From contig NTMA01000003.1 of the NCBI GenBank assembly GCA_002917075.1, positions 620,001 to 684,000 on the forward strand: DNA of 64,000 bases. Direction: 5' to 3'. The DNA comes from Hawksworthiomyces lignivorus. Lineage: Eukaryota; Ascomycota; Sordariomycetes; Ophiostomatales; Ophiostomataceae. The notes beneath the pieces are model-generated. The model searched no databases, was not told where the DNA came from, and saw only the letters and a program-made list of their open reading frames with translations. Position numbers and translations under genes: made by a program. Below are positions 32,047 through 42,913 of the stretch, in pieces (within the stretch, counting starts at the first letter, position 1; each line of letters starts with the position of its first letter).

Positions 32047-34206
32047 ATGCGAGTGAACGATTTTCCGTACACGCCTCTCAACGAGATTCGGAGCGAAATT
32101 CGCATCATTCGTCTCCACGCTGCGCAGAATGCAGCATCCGACCTCGTCGCTGACTTGGTCCATGTCAGCCTCGACACAAAGCCACGATACGAAGCATTAT
32201 CCTATACATGGGGTGAGCCCATCTTCGCTTCGCAAATCACGCTTTCTGGCCAACCGTTTCGCGTGACCGCGAATCTCGAGGCGGCCCTTCGTGCCTTGCG
32301 GCGTATAGATGCCTCACGGGACATCTGGATCGACGCTATCTGTATTAACCAAGACGAAAACGATAATGAGAAGGCGGACCAGGTCCCGCGCATTCTAAGC
32401 ATCTATGAGGCCGCTACGCGTGTGCTCATCTGGCTTGGGCCCGCAAGCTCCGACAGCGAGCGCGCGCTCGATCACCTAGAGGTGCTAGCTCGCGACTACG
32501 ACACGCTGATGGCGCTGAGCGTGTTGGATGTCCTGGGCACAGCGTGTTTATGTCTGGTATTGTGGATGACTTGGTTTGTTGTAGTCATCTTCGTAGTGGC
32601 CTTCGGTGATTTCCTTTTTGCATCATACATAATTTCATCCGCAGCGGTCGAAAAGCGCCTCCCGCCCCACACGCTTACTATGATATTGCTCTACATGCCT
32701 CAACTGCGGGCAGCGTTCATACAGTTGGAGGAGAAGCGGGTACGTCGTTACGTAGCCCTGGCGCACCCAAGCGACGATGCCAAGGCTGTTACTCGTCTGC
32801 TGCATCGCGACTGGTTCTCCCGCTCATGGACTGTCCAGGAGCTTGCAGGCGCCAAAGATGCCATGTTAATCTGTGGCAGCCGCTCGTTACTGTGGCAGAG
32901 GTTCTCGCGCGCATTCTATGCCATCGGGTACCACATTATGACTGCACCAGCACCGAGTCCCTACGCCGATTGCAATAGCTATCATGTCAAATCCCTTTTG
33001 GACGTCGTTGAAGTTAAAAGCAGCCCACCCAGGACCCAGGCGCGTTATTACTCGCTTCTCGTCCTCATGGCTACCTTCTCCAACAGAAAGACTACCTTGA
33101 GCCGAGACAGGGTATATGCCTTCCTGGGTATGTCCAACGAGGGCCGCCGAAGCCGGGACGATAGTGGTGCTCCCAAGCTGGTGCCAGACTACAGCTCAAA
33201 GACCACCGACTCAGCTGTCCTTATCGACACCGCTAGGTTCCTGGTTGAGGCGACAGGATCGCTTGATATCCTCCAAGCTTGCATCCTCCCCGAAGAGTTG
33301 CCAGATGACCAACCGTCTTGGGCGCCGGACTGGATGGTTAGAGGAGAACAGAACAGTGCCGCCTCTGTGGCGCCAAAGCCGCTTATTTGGCTTGCAGGCG
33401 AGCCTTTGGACTCTCATCCTCCGTTCCTCATGGACGCCGGCGTGGCTGCTGCTGCGGCCGGAACAGAAGCCAAGGATTGGGTGGTTCGCTTTCCGTTACA
33501 GCCGGCGACACAGCTACGACCGCGAATGGTGGTGCGTGGTTTTGCTATCGGCCATCTTTGCAGGAAGATGCCAGTAGTGGTGGATGCTAATCTTTGGACC
33601 AACGTGCGACGCAACTTGCCCTCGGCGCTCACGCCCGTTGTGAGCCTCCTCGGTCACATAGTGTGGCTCTTCTTAATTTTTTTCAACTTGGCCTTCAGTA
33701 TCCTCCTGAGGAGCCAGCTGCTGGACCGCCTATTTTCGCATCTAGAAGGGCAAGATATGATGGGTCATGGGCCTATATTGGAGTATTTGCGCGATTCGGA
33801 TACCCGCCGCTCGTTGATGGACATGCCGATGGTGTGGTTCGTCGGGCCCGACTTTTTCAGCACAGAGACGACGCCGACTGTGCCCATGCACGGATGGTAC
33901 TTCGCCCCGATGGCAGAGTTTGAACACGTGCTCCCCTGCTTCCTCAAGTCTCAGACGGACCACGGGATCTACATATTCCAGACGATGGCACCTAGCGTCC
34001 GGGAGGGTGATTTGGTACTCATGCTGGTGGGCGCCTCGGCGCCGGTGGCTGTCCGGCCACGAGCGAGAGACAGGTCAGATATCAAAACATATTGCCACGT
34101 CGGATCTGGAACGTTCCAACGTGCCGTCGATCGGCGCGCGTGGCGAACAATCCGGGAGGGATGCGCAGAAGGCCGACACCAGCTGCAAGAGTTCACGCTT
34201 GAGTAA
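32047..34206 (+). CDS. HET-domain protein with membrane segments inside the HET region
   Basis: Heterokaryon-incompatibility domain protein, of the type that triggers cell death on non-self recognition. I choose ATG 32047 (context CACCATG); the intronless frame gives 719 residues. HET blocks: YEALSYTWGEP (48-58), RDIWIDAICINQDENDNEKADQV (91-113), ATRVLIWLGPA (123-133) and DWFSRSWTVQELAGAKDAMLICG (255-277). Unusually, 120 residues separate the last two blocks, including hydrophobic helices at about 161-197 (LCLVLWMTWFVVVIFVVAFG). A second hydrophobic stretch, IVWLFLIFFNLAFSILL, is at about 535-555. The C-terminal part has the usual DKTTLSRDRVYAFLGMS-like block and ends RHQLQEFTLE. The membrane segments suggest anchoring, which is inference. 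Confidence 0.88.
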   Translation: MRVNDFPYTPLNEIRSEIRIIRLHAAQNAASDLVADLVHVSLDTKPRYEALSYTWGEPIFASQITLSGQPFRVTANLEAALRALRRIDASRDIWIDAICINQDENDNEKADQVPRILSIYEAATRVLIWLGPASSDSERALDHLEVLARDYDTLMALSVLDVLGTACLCLVLWMTWFVVVIFVVAFGDFLFASYIISSAAVEKRLPPHTLTMILLYMPQLRAAFIQLEEKRVRRYVALAHPSDDAKAVTRLLHRDWFSRSWTVQELAGAKDAMLICGSRSLLWQRFSRAFYAIGYHIMTAPAPSPYADCNSYHVKSLLDVVEVKSSPPRTQARYYSLLVLMATFSNRKTTLSRDRVYAFLGMSNEGRRSRDDSGAPKLVPDYSSKTTDSAVLIDTARFLVEATGSLDILQACILPEELPDDQPSWAPDWMVRGEQNSAASVAPKPLIWLAGEPLDSHPPFLMDAGVAAAAAGTEAKDWVVRFPLQPATQLRPRMVVRGFAIGHLCRKMPVVVDANLWTNVRRNLPSALTPVVSLLGHIVWLFLIFFNLAFSILLRSQLLDRLFSHLEGQDMMGHGPILEYLRDSDTRRSLMDMPMVWFVGPDFFSTETTPTVPMHGWYFAPMAEFEHVLPCFLKSQTDHGIYIFQTMAPSVREGDLVLMLVGASAPVAVRPRARDRSDIKTYCHVGSGTFQRAVDRRAWRTIREGCAEGRHQLQEFTLE

Positions 34207-35416
34207 TGGATTTTAATTGATTAAACTTACCCAAGGGGGGGGGGGGCATTTTTAAAGCGAGAAAAGTCAAAACTTGACTTTCCGATACCACACTATTTGA
34301 AGCTGCCAAAGACATTGTTAAATAAGAGAGGTCATGAACAATGGCGATAATAAGAACAACTAGATAAATACATTTTCAATGACTTTCGGTAGCTGTCGAT
34401 AGGTAAAAACCACGTCAAAATAGAGACCCAAAACAAGAGAACATTAACGTGCATTATGCAACACCACTGCTTTCTGCTGTGAACTACATTGTCGGTGCGG
34501 CTGGTCTTCTAGTTCGTCTTATCAGTCAGTTTCTACGACTCTATAAGGAAATTTGTTGTGGGTATCAAATGTCGTTTCTCTTTCATAGCATATCTCATTT
34601 GATTTGTGACGGCCCTTTTGCCGATATAGTCGAGAAATCACAGTTGACGTGCATGTGACCAAAGGCCCACAGGACCACTGATGCATTTGTCTAGCATTTG
34701 CCGTTGCGTAAATCAGTAGCAAACTCTGAGGACACGGCGCTGTCGCGGTTCTTTTCGAGATACATAACGCCTGTCTAGCCTTCAAGGACAGCATTTGTTC
34801 TGCATGGTGTGTTGAGATCCGCTGTGGTAACTAGAAGCAGATGATCCTCAACATGGAGACTACGAAGTTGGCTTATGCAGCGCGATTTCGTTGGTCTTGG
34901 GTGCTGGGATGTCTAGCAAAAATGCTACCTTATTCTATCAAGGCATACACAGCACAAAGTATCAATTTGTCCAATTTGCCCACCACAGATTCACTCGATC
35001 TAAATCCATCGTTTATTACACCATGCCAATCGGGGGGTTGCGGAAATCCGTCGGTCCTTGCGTTTAGAGTCGCTTTGCCACTAACACCGAAAGAATAGTT
35101 ATCCAAGAGCCGAAGTAAGATTTGTTGATGTGAAGGCTATCTCGCATTCTCTTAGACTCGATTCTAATTGGTCAGATTTCCGAAATACGAACGTCCCATG
35201 TAGTAATTACAGCCTCTTCCTCACAACGCCTGAATGTGACGACATCTCGACGTTACTTATAAATATAAGTCCTGGATTCCTTCCAACTCACCAGTCCTTT
35301 CTATCGAACAGAATGTTCTCTCCAAAATTCTTTTTATGCCGCTTAGAGTTTATCCCAATAATACTTTGCAACTTCTTGTTTGACTTTTAGACTACGACGA
35401 ACCAGAGAAGAAAACA
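34207..35416. other. AT-rich spacer
   Basis: Contains an 11-base G run near 34232-34246 just after the HET gene. No gene recognised; the frames at 34449-35390 look random. Confidence 0.45.
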
Positions 35417-36242
35417 ATGCATCTCCTTGTATTAGGAGCCACCGGCAAGACTGGTGCACTTGTGTGCCAATATGCCATTGATCAGGGTTGATATATCTCC
35501 TCTTGTGGTTGTCCTTTAGCATTACAAAGGGGCAATAATTTTTCGGCGGGCAGCTGGAGACCCGAAGCAAGCGCCTAACAATTTCATAGGTTATCATGTC
35601 ACAGCTCTCGTCCGTCGTGCGTCTTCAATTAGCCCACATCCAAATCTCACGGTCGTGGAAGGCTCGTCCATGTCTGAAGCAGACATGAACAATGCCTTTG
35701 CTGCTGCTGGCATCCCAGTTGATGCTGTCTTGCAGTGCCTCAATCCCCACCGAGCCGCCGACCATCCTTGGGCCAAATTTCTCGGCCCGCCACGCCTCAT
35801 GGCTGACGCCACGGCTCTGGCGGCAAAAGCGCTGCGCCGACAGAGTTGTCAGCCAGGGGCTCATAAGCCGCGCCTGATCGCTATGAATGCACTTGGAGCC
35901 GGCAAGAGTCGCAAGGCAGCACCCATTATCACCAAGTTCTTGATCGACTATTCGAACGTCGGCTGCACCTACGTGGACCATGATATTGTTGATGCCGAGA
36001 TTGAGGAAAACTGCGGCGACGAAGTAGACTGGACGGTCGTGTTCCCCGTCGCTCTGAGTGGTGGTGGGGGTAGTCTCGTTGGGGGGCCTAGTGGCTTGAA
36101 GCCGGTCAAGACGTTTGCCTACACAGACCCAAGGGCGAATTGGACCATCACGCGTGAAAGCTGTGCGCGGTGGATGGTGGATGTGGCAGCAGGAAAACAA
36201 GGAGACGAATTCAGCAACTCGAGAATTATTGTGTCGAATTGA
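35417..36242 (+). CDS. NAD(P)-binding NmrA/atypical SDR protein
   Basis: Rossmann-fold oxidoreductase or regulator of the NAD(P)-binding family. Exon 1, 35417-35486, and exon 2, 35590-36242, flank a 103-nt intron (donor GTTGAT, branch CCTAAC, acceptor TAG), giving 240 residues. The N-terminal MHLLVLGATGKTGALVCQYA holds the glycine-rich NAD(P) loop; then HVTALVRRAS, PNLTVVEGSSMSEADM and AVLQCLNPHR follow the beta-alpha order. RLIAMNALGAGKSR replaces the usual catalytic YxxxK region, as in NmrA-like members. The C-terminal WTITRESCARWMVDVAA is typical of the family. Without the short first exon the protein would lack its nucleotide loop. Convergent with the SnoaL-like gene; a shared pathway is possible but unsupported. 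Confidence 0.85.
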
Positions 36243-36755
36243 TGCCAATCAATTTTTAATGCTGGAAAGTGTGCGGTATTAGATTAACTATAGATCCAGG
36301 CGTTGTATCGATATACCAAGCGAACCCTCTCTGCGTGCAACACCATACTGAGTTCATCTTCACTCTACTCCATAGAAGTACGAACGACTTTATATAATAA
36401 TGAAACTTACCCATGAAATCGAAAAAAGTATTTTTCTGACAGACGCATTTGGTAAGTGTGCAGGAAAGGGGATTTACCTTTCAGGAACTTGATATTTGCG
36501 CCTACAGTCCTTTCGACTGCTTCAATCATAATACGTCCAGTTCATACTTGGTTGCTTTTCACATTCAATCATTTATTGTGATCGAGTCTTCCACTCAGAT
36601 TGCATTATTTCATAGTATCCAAGAACTACAACACTTCCTCCTTATATTGTGTTGCATTGAATCTCTCTATTCACGTCCCTCTTGTTTGCCAGCCACCGAT
36701 CACTTTTCAGATTTATTGCTGAAAAACATTGACTGCTAATTCCCTTGAAGAGTAT
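36243..36755. other. Convergent spacer
   Basis: AT-rich 3' region between two convergent genes; the 96-codon frame at 36449-36739 has no motif. Confidence 0.45.
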
Positions 36756-37196
36756 TTATTTCGCTTCTTGCGCGAACAGTTTTGCAAAGAAAGTTGCTGA
36801 GTACGCACTATCCAAAAACTCGATAACATCGTCTACCAGCTGTCCGTCCTCGCTCATCGTCAGTGTAAAAGTGTACTCGTTCTCGTAGGGCCCAATGTCG
36901 CTCGCAGCCCGGCTCCGCACGTGCATTACCACTTTTCGCCGCTCCGTATCGACGGCTGTCTCCTGCTCGTCGACCACGTACAGTTCGAACGTAGACATTC
37001 GCGGTATCACCCGCTCCAGCATCGCGCCATAGCTCGCGTTGTCGGCTGGCGGGAAGATTGGCGACGTCGGCAGCGTATGGTGCACACACTTGGCACTGCG
37101 GACGGACAGGATCGCATCCCGGGTCCAGATGCCGTAGCTCCTGAGAAATGCCTGCGCCGTGGCGAGGAGTTGCGCGCGGTCTGGTGAGCTAGCCAT
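36756..37196 (-). CDS. SnoaL/NTF2-like fold protein
   Basis: Intronless frame of 146 residues from ATG 37196. The order fits fungal SnoaL-like proteins of the NTF2 superfamily: helix RAQLLATAQAFLRSYGIWT, then ILSVRSAKCVHHTLPTSP (the R-x-x-x-C-x-H-x-x-LP-T/S block), a helix around YGAMLERVIPRM, then strands FELYVVDEQETAVDTERRKVVMHVRSRA and ENEYTFTLTMSEDGQLVDDVIEFLDS. Such proteins act as small isomerases or cyclases in secondary metabolism, or have unknown roles. No polyketide or terpene core gene is in this window, so no pathway is assigned. Confidence 0.8.
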   Translation of the reverse strand: MASSPDRAQLLATAQAFLRSYGIWTRDAILSVRSAKCVHHTLPTSPIFPPADNASYGAMLERVIPRMSTFELYVVDEQETAVDTERRKVVMHVRSRAASDIGPYENEYTFTLTMSEDGQLVDDVIEFLDSAYSATFFAKLFAQEAK

Positions 37197-39353
37197 GTGA
37201 TAAAGAGTGTATTTTCTTTGCTGAGATATCGCTGTATGGAATTAGAAAGTTCACTTTGTGTATCGCAACGAGGAGTGGCCTATCGTATCGGACTTCAGCT
37301 GCTCTTACAGGAAGATGTACGTGTTCTGGCTGGCGGCAGCGGGGCAGAAGTGCCACGACCTTTTTCTAGATGGCTTCCACGAAGGACTCGTTAGCCGAAC
37401 AGGTGTGGGATTGCGTGGGATATGAGCTATTCCACGAAGGAGCTATATATATTCTTGGATCGAACTAATAAATCAAGTACACCCACTAGCTGTTGGAACA
37501 AAAAATTGCGGCTAAACCAAGACCACACCATATTTGTAGCTCACCGAGCTTATGTATTTTCTGACAGGTACACGATCATTTCATAGTATGGCTAGAGATA
37601 CCGTTTAAACGGATTTAAGTTAGACGGGAGCATAAACCCGGCCCTTAACCCTCTAGTCCTAGGTGAGCTTACGTTAGACGGAGACGCTTGAGCTTCTAGT
37701 GCTATACATTTCACCGCGGGCTATGACGAGAACTGACATCCAAGTGAGAGCGAAGTATGATTTCTGGTACAAAGTATGATGTAAAAACTGGTAGAGAGTG
37801 GGGCGACCGTTTAAGCGCCAAAATTGCACACAAATTTGCGTATTTGATGGGTAGTGAATAAGCTTATGTGGTCCTTTGCATCGGCTGCTAATATGGAGAG
37901 TCATGTTTGGCGCTATGATGTTCGGCGTTGTCATGCTGCGACAGTTTCATGGCATCTTGGCGGACACAGGTAAGCTTTAACGTGCATTCAAAAGAATAAA
38001 ACAAAAGATATCCGCTATGCATCTGCATTTGACAGATTGATGACTGCCAGTAAAGACTGTTCTTATTCATCAAATATCAAGTTTCGGCTGCAGCACCAGG
38101 CCAGTCTGCGACTTTGTCCTTTTTATTTCTGCGATCCCTTGTAAATTTCCCCATATTTTCTGTGATTTTTGTATACCTACGAACTCTAAAATTGAAGAGT
38201 AATATGATTTCAGTTGAGCAAAATAAAACAGTTGAGAATCGAAAATTGTCAATAATCCGCGTTGATACTCTTATAGCAATGGCTCTTCCACCACAACACT
38301 ACTAGCGGATCTTTAGCTGATCTCTCTGTCGAGGCAGGCGATGCTCCAGCATGAGAACATATCTTGGCAAACATCACCAGAGGCTGACGTCTGACGGAAA
38401 CAGCTGCGGCCGCAACAAGGGTACAAAATGCTGTACCTGCTCATCATCGGTACGTTCCCCGCAAACTTCTGTACGCGTACTCTCTCTCAAGCTTAGATAT
38501 CTATCCTAGCGCGGACCACCACGCTATGGGATGCATTCTTCTCTTTCCATAAACGGCGATGCAAAGACGTCTGGTGTTGCATTGGACGTTCTAGAACGTT
38601 TTGACCGGAAATAGGGGCTCACGGTACGTACCTTAAACGAACTCAGCACTAACCAGCTTGGCCAATCGGGCTTGCAAAGCGAGACCACCTGCCGGATCAG
38701 AACTAATGTTGAAACGCACTCAAAGAGGAAGGACTTTTTGATCCCTGAACCTCCGGATTAAGATTTCAATACAAATTGTGCATGCACATGTGGCACGGGG
38801 TACGATTTTTGTTTTCTCATTGATATACTACCGTAATTCTGGCCGAAGTCATGTTGGCTATGTCAATATATGCTCGGCACGGGCCCGAGAGTGTAGAGTG
38901 CGGTGATCCATCACGGTGGTTCTGTTCAGTCTCATTTCCTAGTCCGACTGTCTGTAGTGGAAATTCCTGCTGCGCCTCACATGCGGCTCGTCCGTGCCAT
39001 AACAAAACATGCTTTGCGCTAAATAGCTATTACTCTGGTAAGAAGTCGAGCGCCTGAGGGAGCCTCTAGGTGGTCTGTGTATAATCCACGCGTACACCCA
39101 TTGATTGCACCGCAACCTCACGTGTGACGTGCTCGATTTTTACGAGTTTTCATGGTTCATTACTTTTCTTGACCAGTGAGAAAAAGTTTCGTCTCTTTTG
39201 CGATTCGCAAAAGAATTGATCACTCACGCTGCATTTCTCAGACGGACCTACTTGGCATCGCTGCGGATCTTGGCTACGAGCAATACTCTCGTGCTTTGCT
39301 TGATTTCTAATATAAAGAAGACGCAGTGTAGACCTTACTAGCCAAGAGCAGGT
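37197..39353. other. 2.2-kb gene desert
   Basis: AT-rich, with many stops in all frames, no splice-consistent coding blocks and no clear repeat. Nothing recognised. Confidence 0.5.
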
Positions 39354-39740
39354 ATGGAGAAACGGTCACAATCGGCACTGGTGGAGGCGCCGCCGTCTAT
39401 CACTAAAGCTGCTACCGCCGACTCTGGTTCAAGAGCGCCTGCTGGCCGCTCATCAGAGGGCTTTTTGATGTCTCTCGCGCGGAGAAAGAAGCTATATCTT
39501 ATGTGTGTGATGAATATCTCTGTCTTACAATGCCTCTTGTTCCTCTTTCTACTATCCCGTGGCAAAGTCTAACTATTCATTCTGCGCAACCATAGACTCC
39601 TGTTCAATGTCGCCGTATCGCTGTCCGGATACAGTCTCTGCATCTGGGTAGGAGGTTCGCAATGTGGGGATCTCAGCAGCATCGTCTTGTCGATTCTCAG
39701 CTTCGTGTACGTGGGTATCTTTTACTATGTCGAACAGTAG
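39354..39740 (+). pseudogene. Possible three-helix membrane protein with an in-frame stop
   Basis: From ATG 39354 a frame encodes a Ser/Ala-rich start and a helix (LYLMCVMNISVLQCLLFLFLLS), hits TAA at 39570-39572, then continues in the same frame with two more hydrophobic helices (LLFNVAVSLSGYSLCIW and SSIVLSILSFVYVGIFYYV) to TAG 39738. Preserved hydrophobic pattern on both sides of the stop suggests a nonsense change, possibly CAA to TAA, in a small membrane protein. A 41-nt intron across the stop is possible but would shift the frame and lose the later helices. No family recognised. Confidence 0.3.
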
Positions 39741-40139
39741 GAGAAGTGCTAGGAAAGCAGTTGAATGGTTGCCTGTATCGATCATGCCCTTCTTTAATTC
39801 GTTTTGAGAGCAGGAGACTTTCCGGGCTAAAAACCCCTTCGAGTTTTCCCATCAGTTCTCGAGAGAGCTTGCTTGCCTCTGAACGAAAGCATAAATAGCA
39901 GAGCAAAAGTATTCATGTACTCTTATTTGTGTATAGGCATGTACACGCGCAGCGATCTCTGCTCTTCCTGTATCTATCGATCCGCCTGCGCCCCATCGTT
40001 TGCCCTGCCTTATGGTATTGCTTTCTAATCTTATTGCCGCACAATACTCAGGTGCCGTTCCCGAGGGCCTACTGACGCGCCGACGGGACACCGGCGATAT
40101 GGATATGCTGCAGCTAGCGACAGGCCGCCGAAGGATGTC

Positions 40140-40403
40140 ATGATGAACCTCTTTGCCGACGGCACTACGGTCGTTTTTGTGCCTCTGCTGGACGTGGATG
40201 CAACTATAGGCACGCTTTCGAGCAGCACGAACGCGACGATGGCGGTACTATCGCTGTGCAAACGCTTCGACCGGCCCGAATGCAAGATCTCGGAGCTGCT
40301 CGGCTTCGGCACCGAATACGAGTGCGTGTGGACGTCTGTGGCAGCATGGTGTCCTTCCTACAGTGCCGCGCAGTGGACACGACAAAGGAGGATGGCATCG
40401 TAA
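40140..40403 (+). CDS. Unknown ORF, possible exon
   Basis: Not recognised. About 87 codons with a protein-like composition (TTVVFVPLLDVDATIGTL; CKRFDRPECKISELLGFG; ECVWTSVAAWC). The frame is open upstream to a possible acceptor (AATACTCAG near 40050), so it may be a 3' exon, perhaps of the membrane-protein remnant at 39354. No signal peptide or domain. Confidence 0.25.
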   Translation: MMNLFADGTTVVFVPLLDVDATIGTLSSSTNATMAVLSLCKRFDRPECKISELLGFGTEYECVWTSVAAWCPSYSAAQWTRQRRMAS

Positions 40404-41662
40404 TAGAATGGAAATTTCAATGCCAAATCAATAAATAAACAAGACTCTCTCCTTTGTACTTTGACCATTATTATTCTGGGCGTATTTCAAGACAGGCTGT
40501 GGCGTGGAAGACCACGGTTTTTAGGTAGAATATTCGCAAACTCTCCGAAGGGGAAAAAAGGCGGTGGACCTGCCAAGACGAACTAGTAAATGCGTTTGAC
40601 TCCACGGGAGGCACGCTGCAGAGTCTCCTAGTAGGTACAGTAGTGGGCTCATACGAGTTATTTTACGCACCAGGAGCTCACCAGTTCGGTTGACGGACCC
40701 GTATGCCCTCCAATGGTGGCCTCCCCTGCATACATGCGAAGTACCGCAGTGTCGCCTGGCTTGTGGCAGAATTGCTGCAATGGTTAGTTACGCCCGTGTA
40801 CTCCTCAAGTAAAGGAAGTCTTGAAGTTCTTATTAATGCTGACCTGCACAAAATGGCCAACTGTTAAAATTCTCGCAGAAATGGATTATTTCATTGCAAC
40901 TTTGTCCACAAACAAGTAGCTGAGACTGCATTTTCTGAAGAAGCAGTCGAATCTAGTTGTTTCTACGTAAGATACTAGGGACAAAGACAACGACAACCCC
41001 TTGAACCATACCTTTTTAAGGCATTCCACGAACCTGGAATGTTCCGAGCGGAGGGGCTGAGACATGGCAGAGGCTGCGATTGAGCCGAGTCGTTTTCACG
41101 TTCCATTGGCTTCGCAGAGCGGGAGCTAACTGATCCCCTAATTGGCGTTATGCTATCCGAGTCCGAGAAACTTTAGCGCCCAACTCGGGTTGGAAATGTC
41201 GGCACCACACGGACGAAGAGCGGACGAAGAGCGGACGGATGAAATTGCGTGGCGGACGAAGTCCGGACGGAGGACAGATAAAGTCCGGGCGGACACCGCA
41301 GCGCAATAAGGAGACGTGAAGAGGCTGAAAGCCAAAGCCAGTCTACCAGATGTGCATTTCCAATGCAGGATTAGACCTATTACCAATAGCTGTGGGGAGT
41401 ACGGAATACGGGGGAGGACCTGATGCAAATGTCGCTCATGTCTCGTAAAATTCCACCACGAACGAAACTGAACATCGCCATTAGCAGATTACCAATCCTA
41501 TCCAGGCTCCAGCTTCCGTCCGCTCCGTTGCCCAACCAATATGTACTCTTCGTCCTCGAGTAGAGCCATATAAAGAGTGTCCGCCGCTGCTCTAGTGGCA
41601 CGCCTGAAGCAAACTCCACGCCTCTTTAACTGCCAAGACATTATCCATCCAACACCAGCACC
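40404..41662. other. Spacer and nitroreductase promoter
   Basis: No gene recognised. Includes the CGGACGAAG repeat at 41209-41296. A short CCAACACCAGCACC leader precedes the ATG at 41663. Confidence 0.45.
41209..41296. repeat. Interspersed GCGGACGAAG / GTCCGG units
   Basis: CGGACGAAGAG occurs twice in tandem, then GCGGACGG, GCGGACGAAGTCCGGACGG and AAGTCCGGGCGGAC follow. The run is about 370-450 bp upstream of the nitroreductase ATG. CGG triplets are typical of Zn2Cys6 targets, but a chance short repeat is as likely. Confidence 0.5.
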
Positions 41663-42357
41663 ATGTCCGTCGCTACCATCACAACTGACCAGTGGCTCGC
41701 CGCTGCCAAGCACCGCCGGTCGGTGTACGGCCTCAAGGATACCTCTCCTGTACCCGACAGCCGCATCGAGAGCATCGTTGAGCAGGTTCTCTCTTTCAGC
41801 CCCTCCTCCTACAACACCCAGTTTGACCGCATCACCGTCGTCCTGGGCGCGAAGCACAAGGAGCTGTGGCAGGTGATCATCGATGCCGCCAAGCCGACTC
41901 TCCAGGCTGTTGGTGCTTGGGAGGCCATGGGCCCCCGCCTCGAGGGCCACAAGAATGCCTATGGCTCGGTATGGCAGACCTTTCTTGCTGTTCACTGCGC
42001 GAGACAAGCATGGCACTAACAAAGCATTTTCAGGTCCTGTTCTGGGTCAGCCAGAAGGCCATTGACCAGGCCTCGGAGACCCACAAGGCCGCTGCGCAGG
42101 CGTTCCCCCAGTTCTCTGAGCACGCTAGCGCCATGGCCCAGATCCTCGTCTGGACCGCGCTGGAGCTCGAGGGCTTCGGCGCCAACCTGCAGCACATGGG
42201 CGTCTTCCCCGGTGTCCAGGCTGCTCTGCAGAAGTTCCTCGGCGTGCCCGAGGACTACCTCCTCAAGGCCAACCTGAACTTTGGCGAGGAGGCTCAGCCC
42301 CACCCTGAGAAGCCCGCGAAGCTGCCTCTCAGCGAGACCCTGAAGCTTGTTAAATAG
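41663..42357 (+). CDS. Nitroreductase-family protein (Frm2/Hbn1-like)
   Basis: FMN-dependent NAD(P)H nitroreductase of the short fungal type. Exon 1, 41663-41968, and exon 2, 42034-42357, flank a 65-nt intron (donor GTATGG, branch ACTAAC, acceptor CAG) and give 209 residues, near the usual 190-210. Landmarks: HRRSVYGLKDTSPVPDSRIESIVEQVLSFSPSSYNTQ (FMN-binding R-R-S and S-F-N-x-Q block), the insertion AYGSVLFWVSQKAI, and AMAQILVWTALELEGFGANLQH (the G-x-G-A-x-L-Q-H motif). In yeast, relatives respond to oxidative or lipid stress; a similar role here is inference. Very high C at third positions suggests strong expression. Convergent with the ketopantoate-reductase-like gene. Confidence 0.92.
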
Positions 42358-42913
42358 ATTATGATTAGCACGCAATAGATTTTAGCAACTTTTTGTCATA
42401 GCGCAATGTCGACCCCAAGTATCTTTTTGTGGCTCCTGATTCCTGAACCATTGCTGGTCGTCGTGCCAGGCGAGCGCAGCCCACGTGTAGACTGCTGTAG
42501 TAGATACTGTAGCAGAGAAAAGAAAAGAAAGAAGGAAAAAAAAAGGTCAATAAATCCCACGCCCCACATTGTAGACCTCTCACAAGTAGCAAGCACCATT
42601 GGCCACTCAGATGCAGCGTGCAGCAGAGATCTGTTCTCGTTTTAGTGCGAAAAAAAAAAGAAAACAAAAAGGAGACAGGGGGAGCTTGTGGTTTTCATCA
42701 ATCTGTAAACATAAGCTTATATAGCAATTTCGCAGTGACACTATATATAGATTAGAATGCCAAAATGTGAGTCAATATTCTATAAAGAGATACCCGAAAG
42801 ACAATCACAATGTCTGCAAAGTGAACTTTTTGTTTTGAGTATTTGACTGCAAAAGCCTCTCGGTCATTTACAGACGGTGTACTTTAGCGATGCATATTCC
42901 CTTCTCGTGCATT
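42358..42913. other. Convergent spacer
   Basis: Shared 3' region of two convergent genes, with A-rich runs near 42525-42665. No gene. Confidence 0.5.

Noticed and set aside
36756..37196. Secondary-metabolite cluster around the SnoaL-like gene
   Set aside because: No polyketide synthase, peptide synthetase, terpene cyclase or prenyltransferase in the window.
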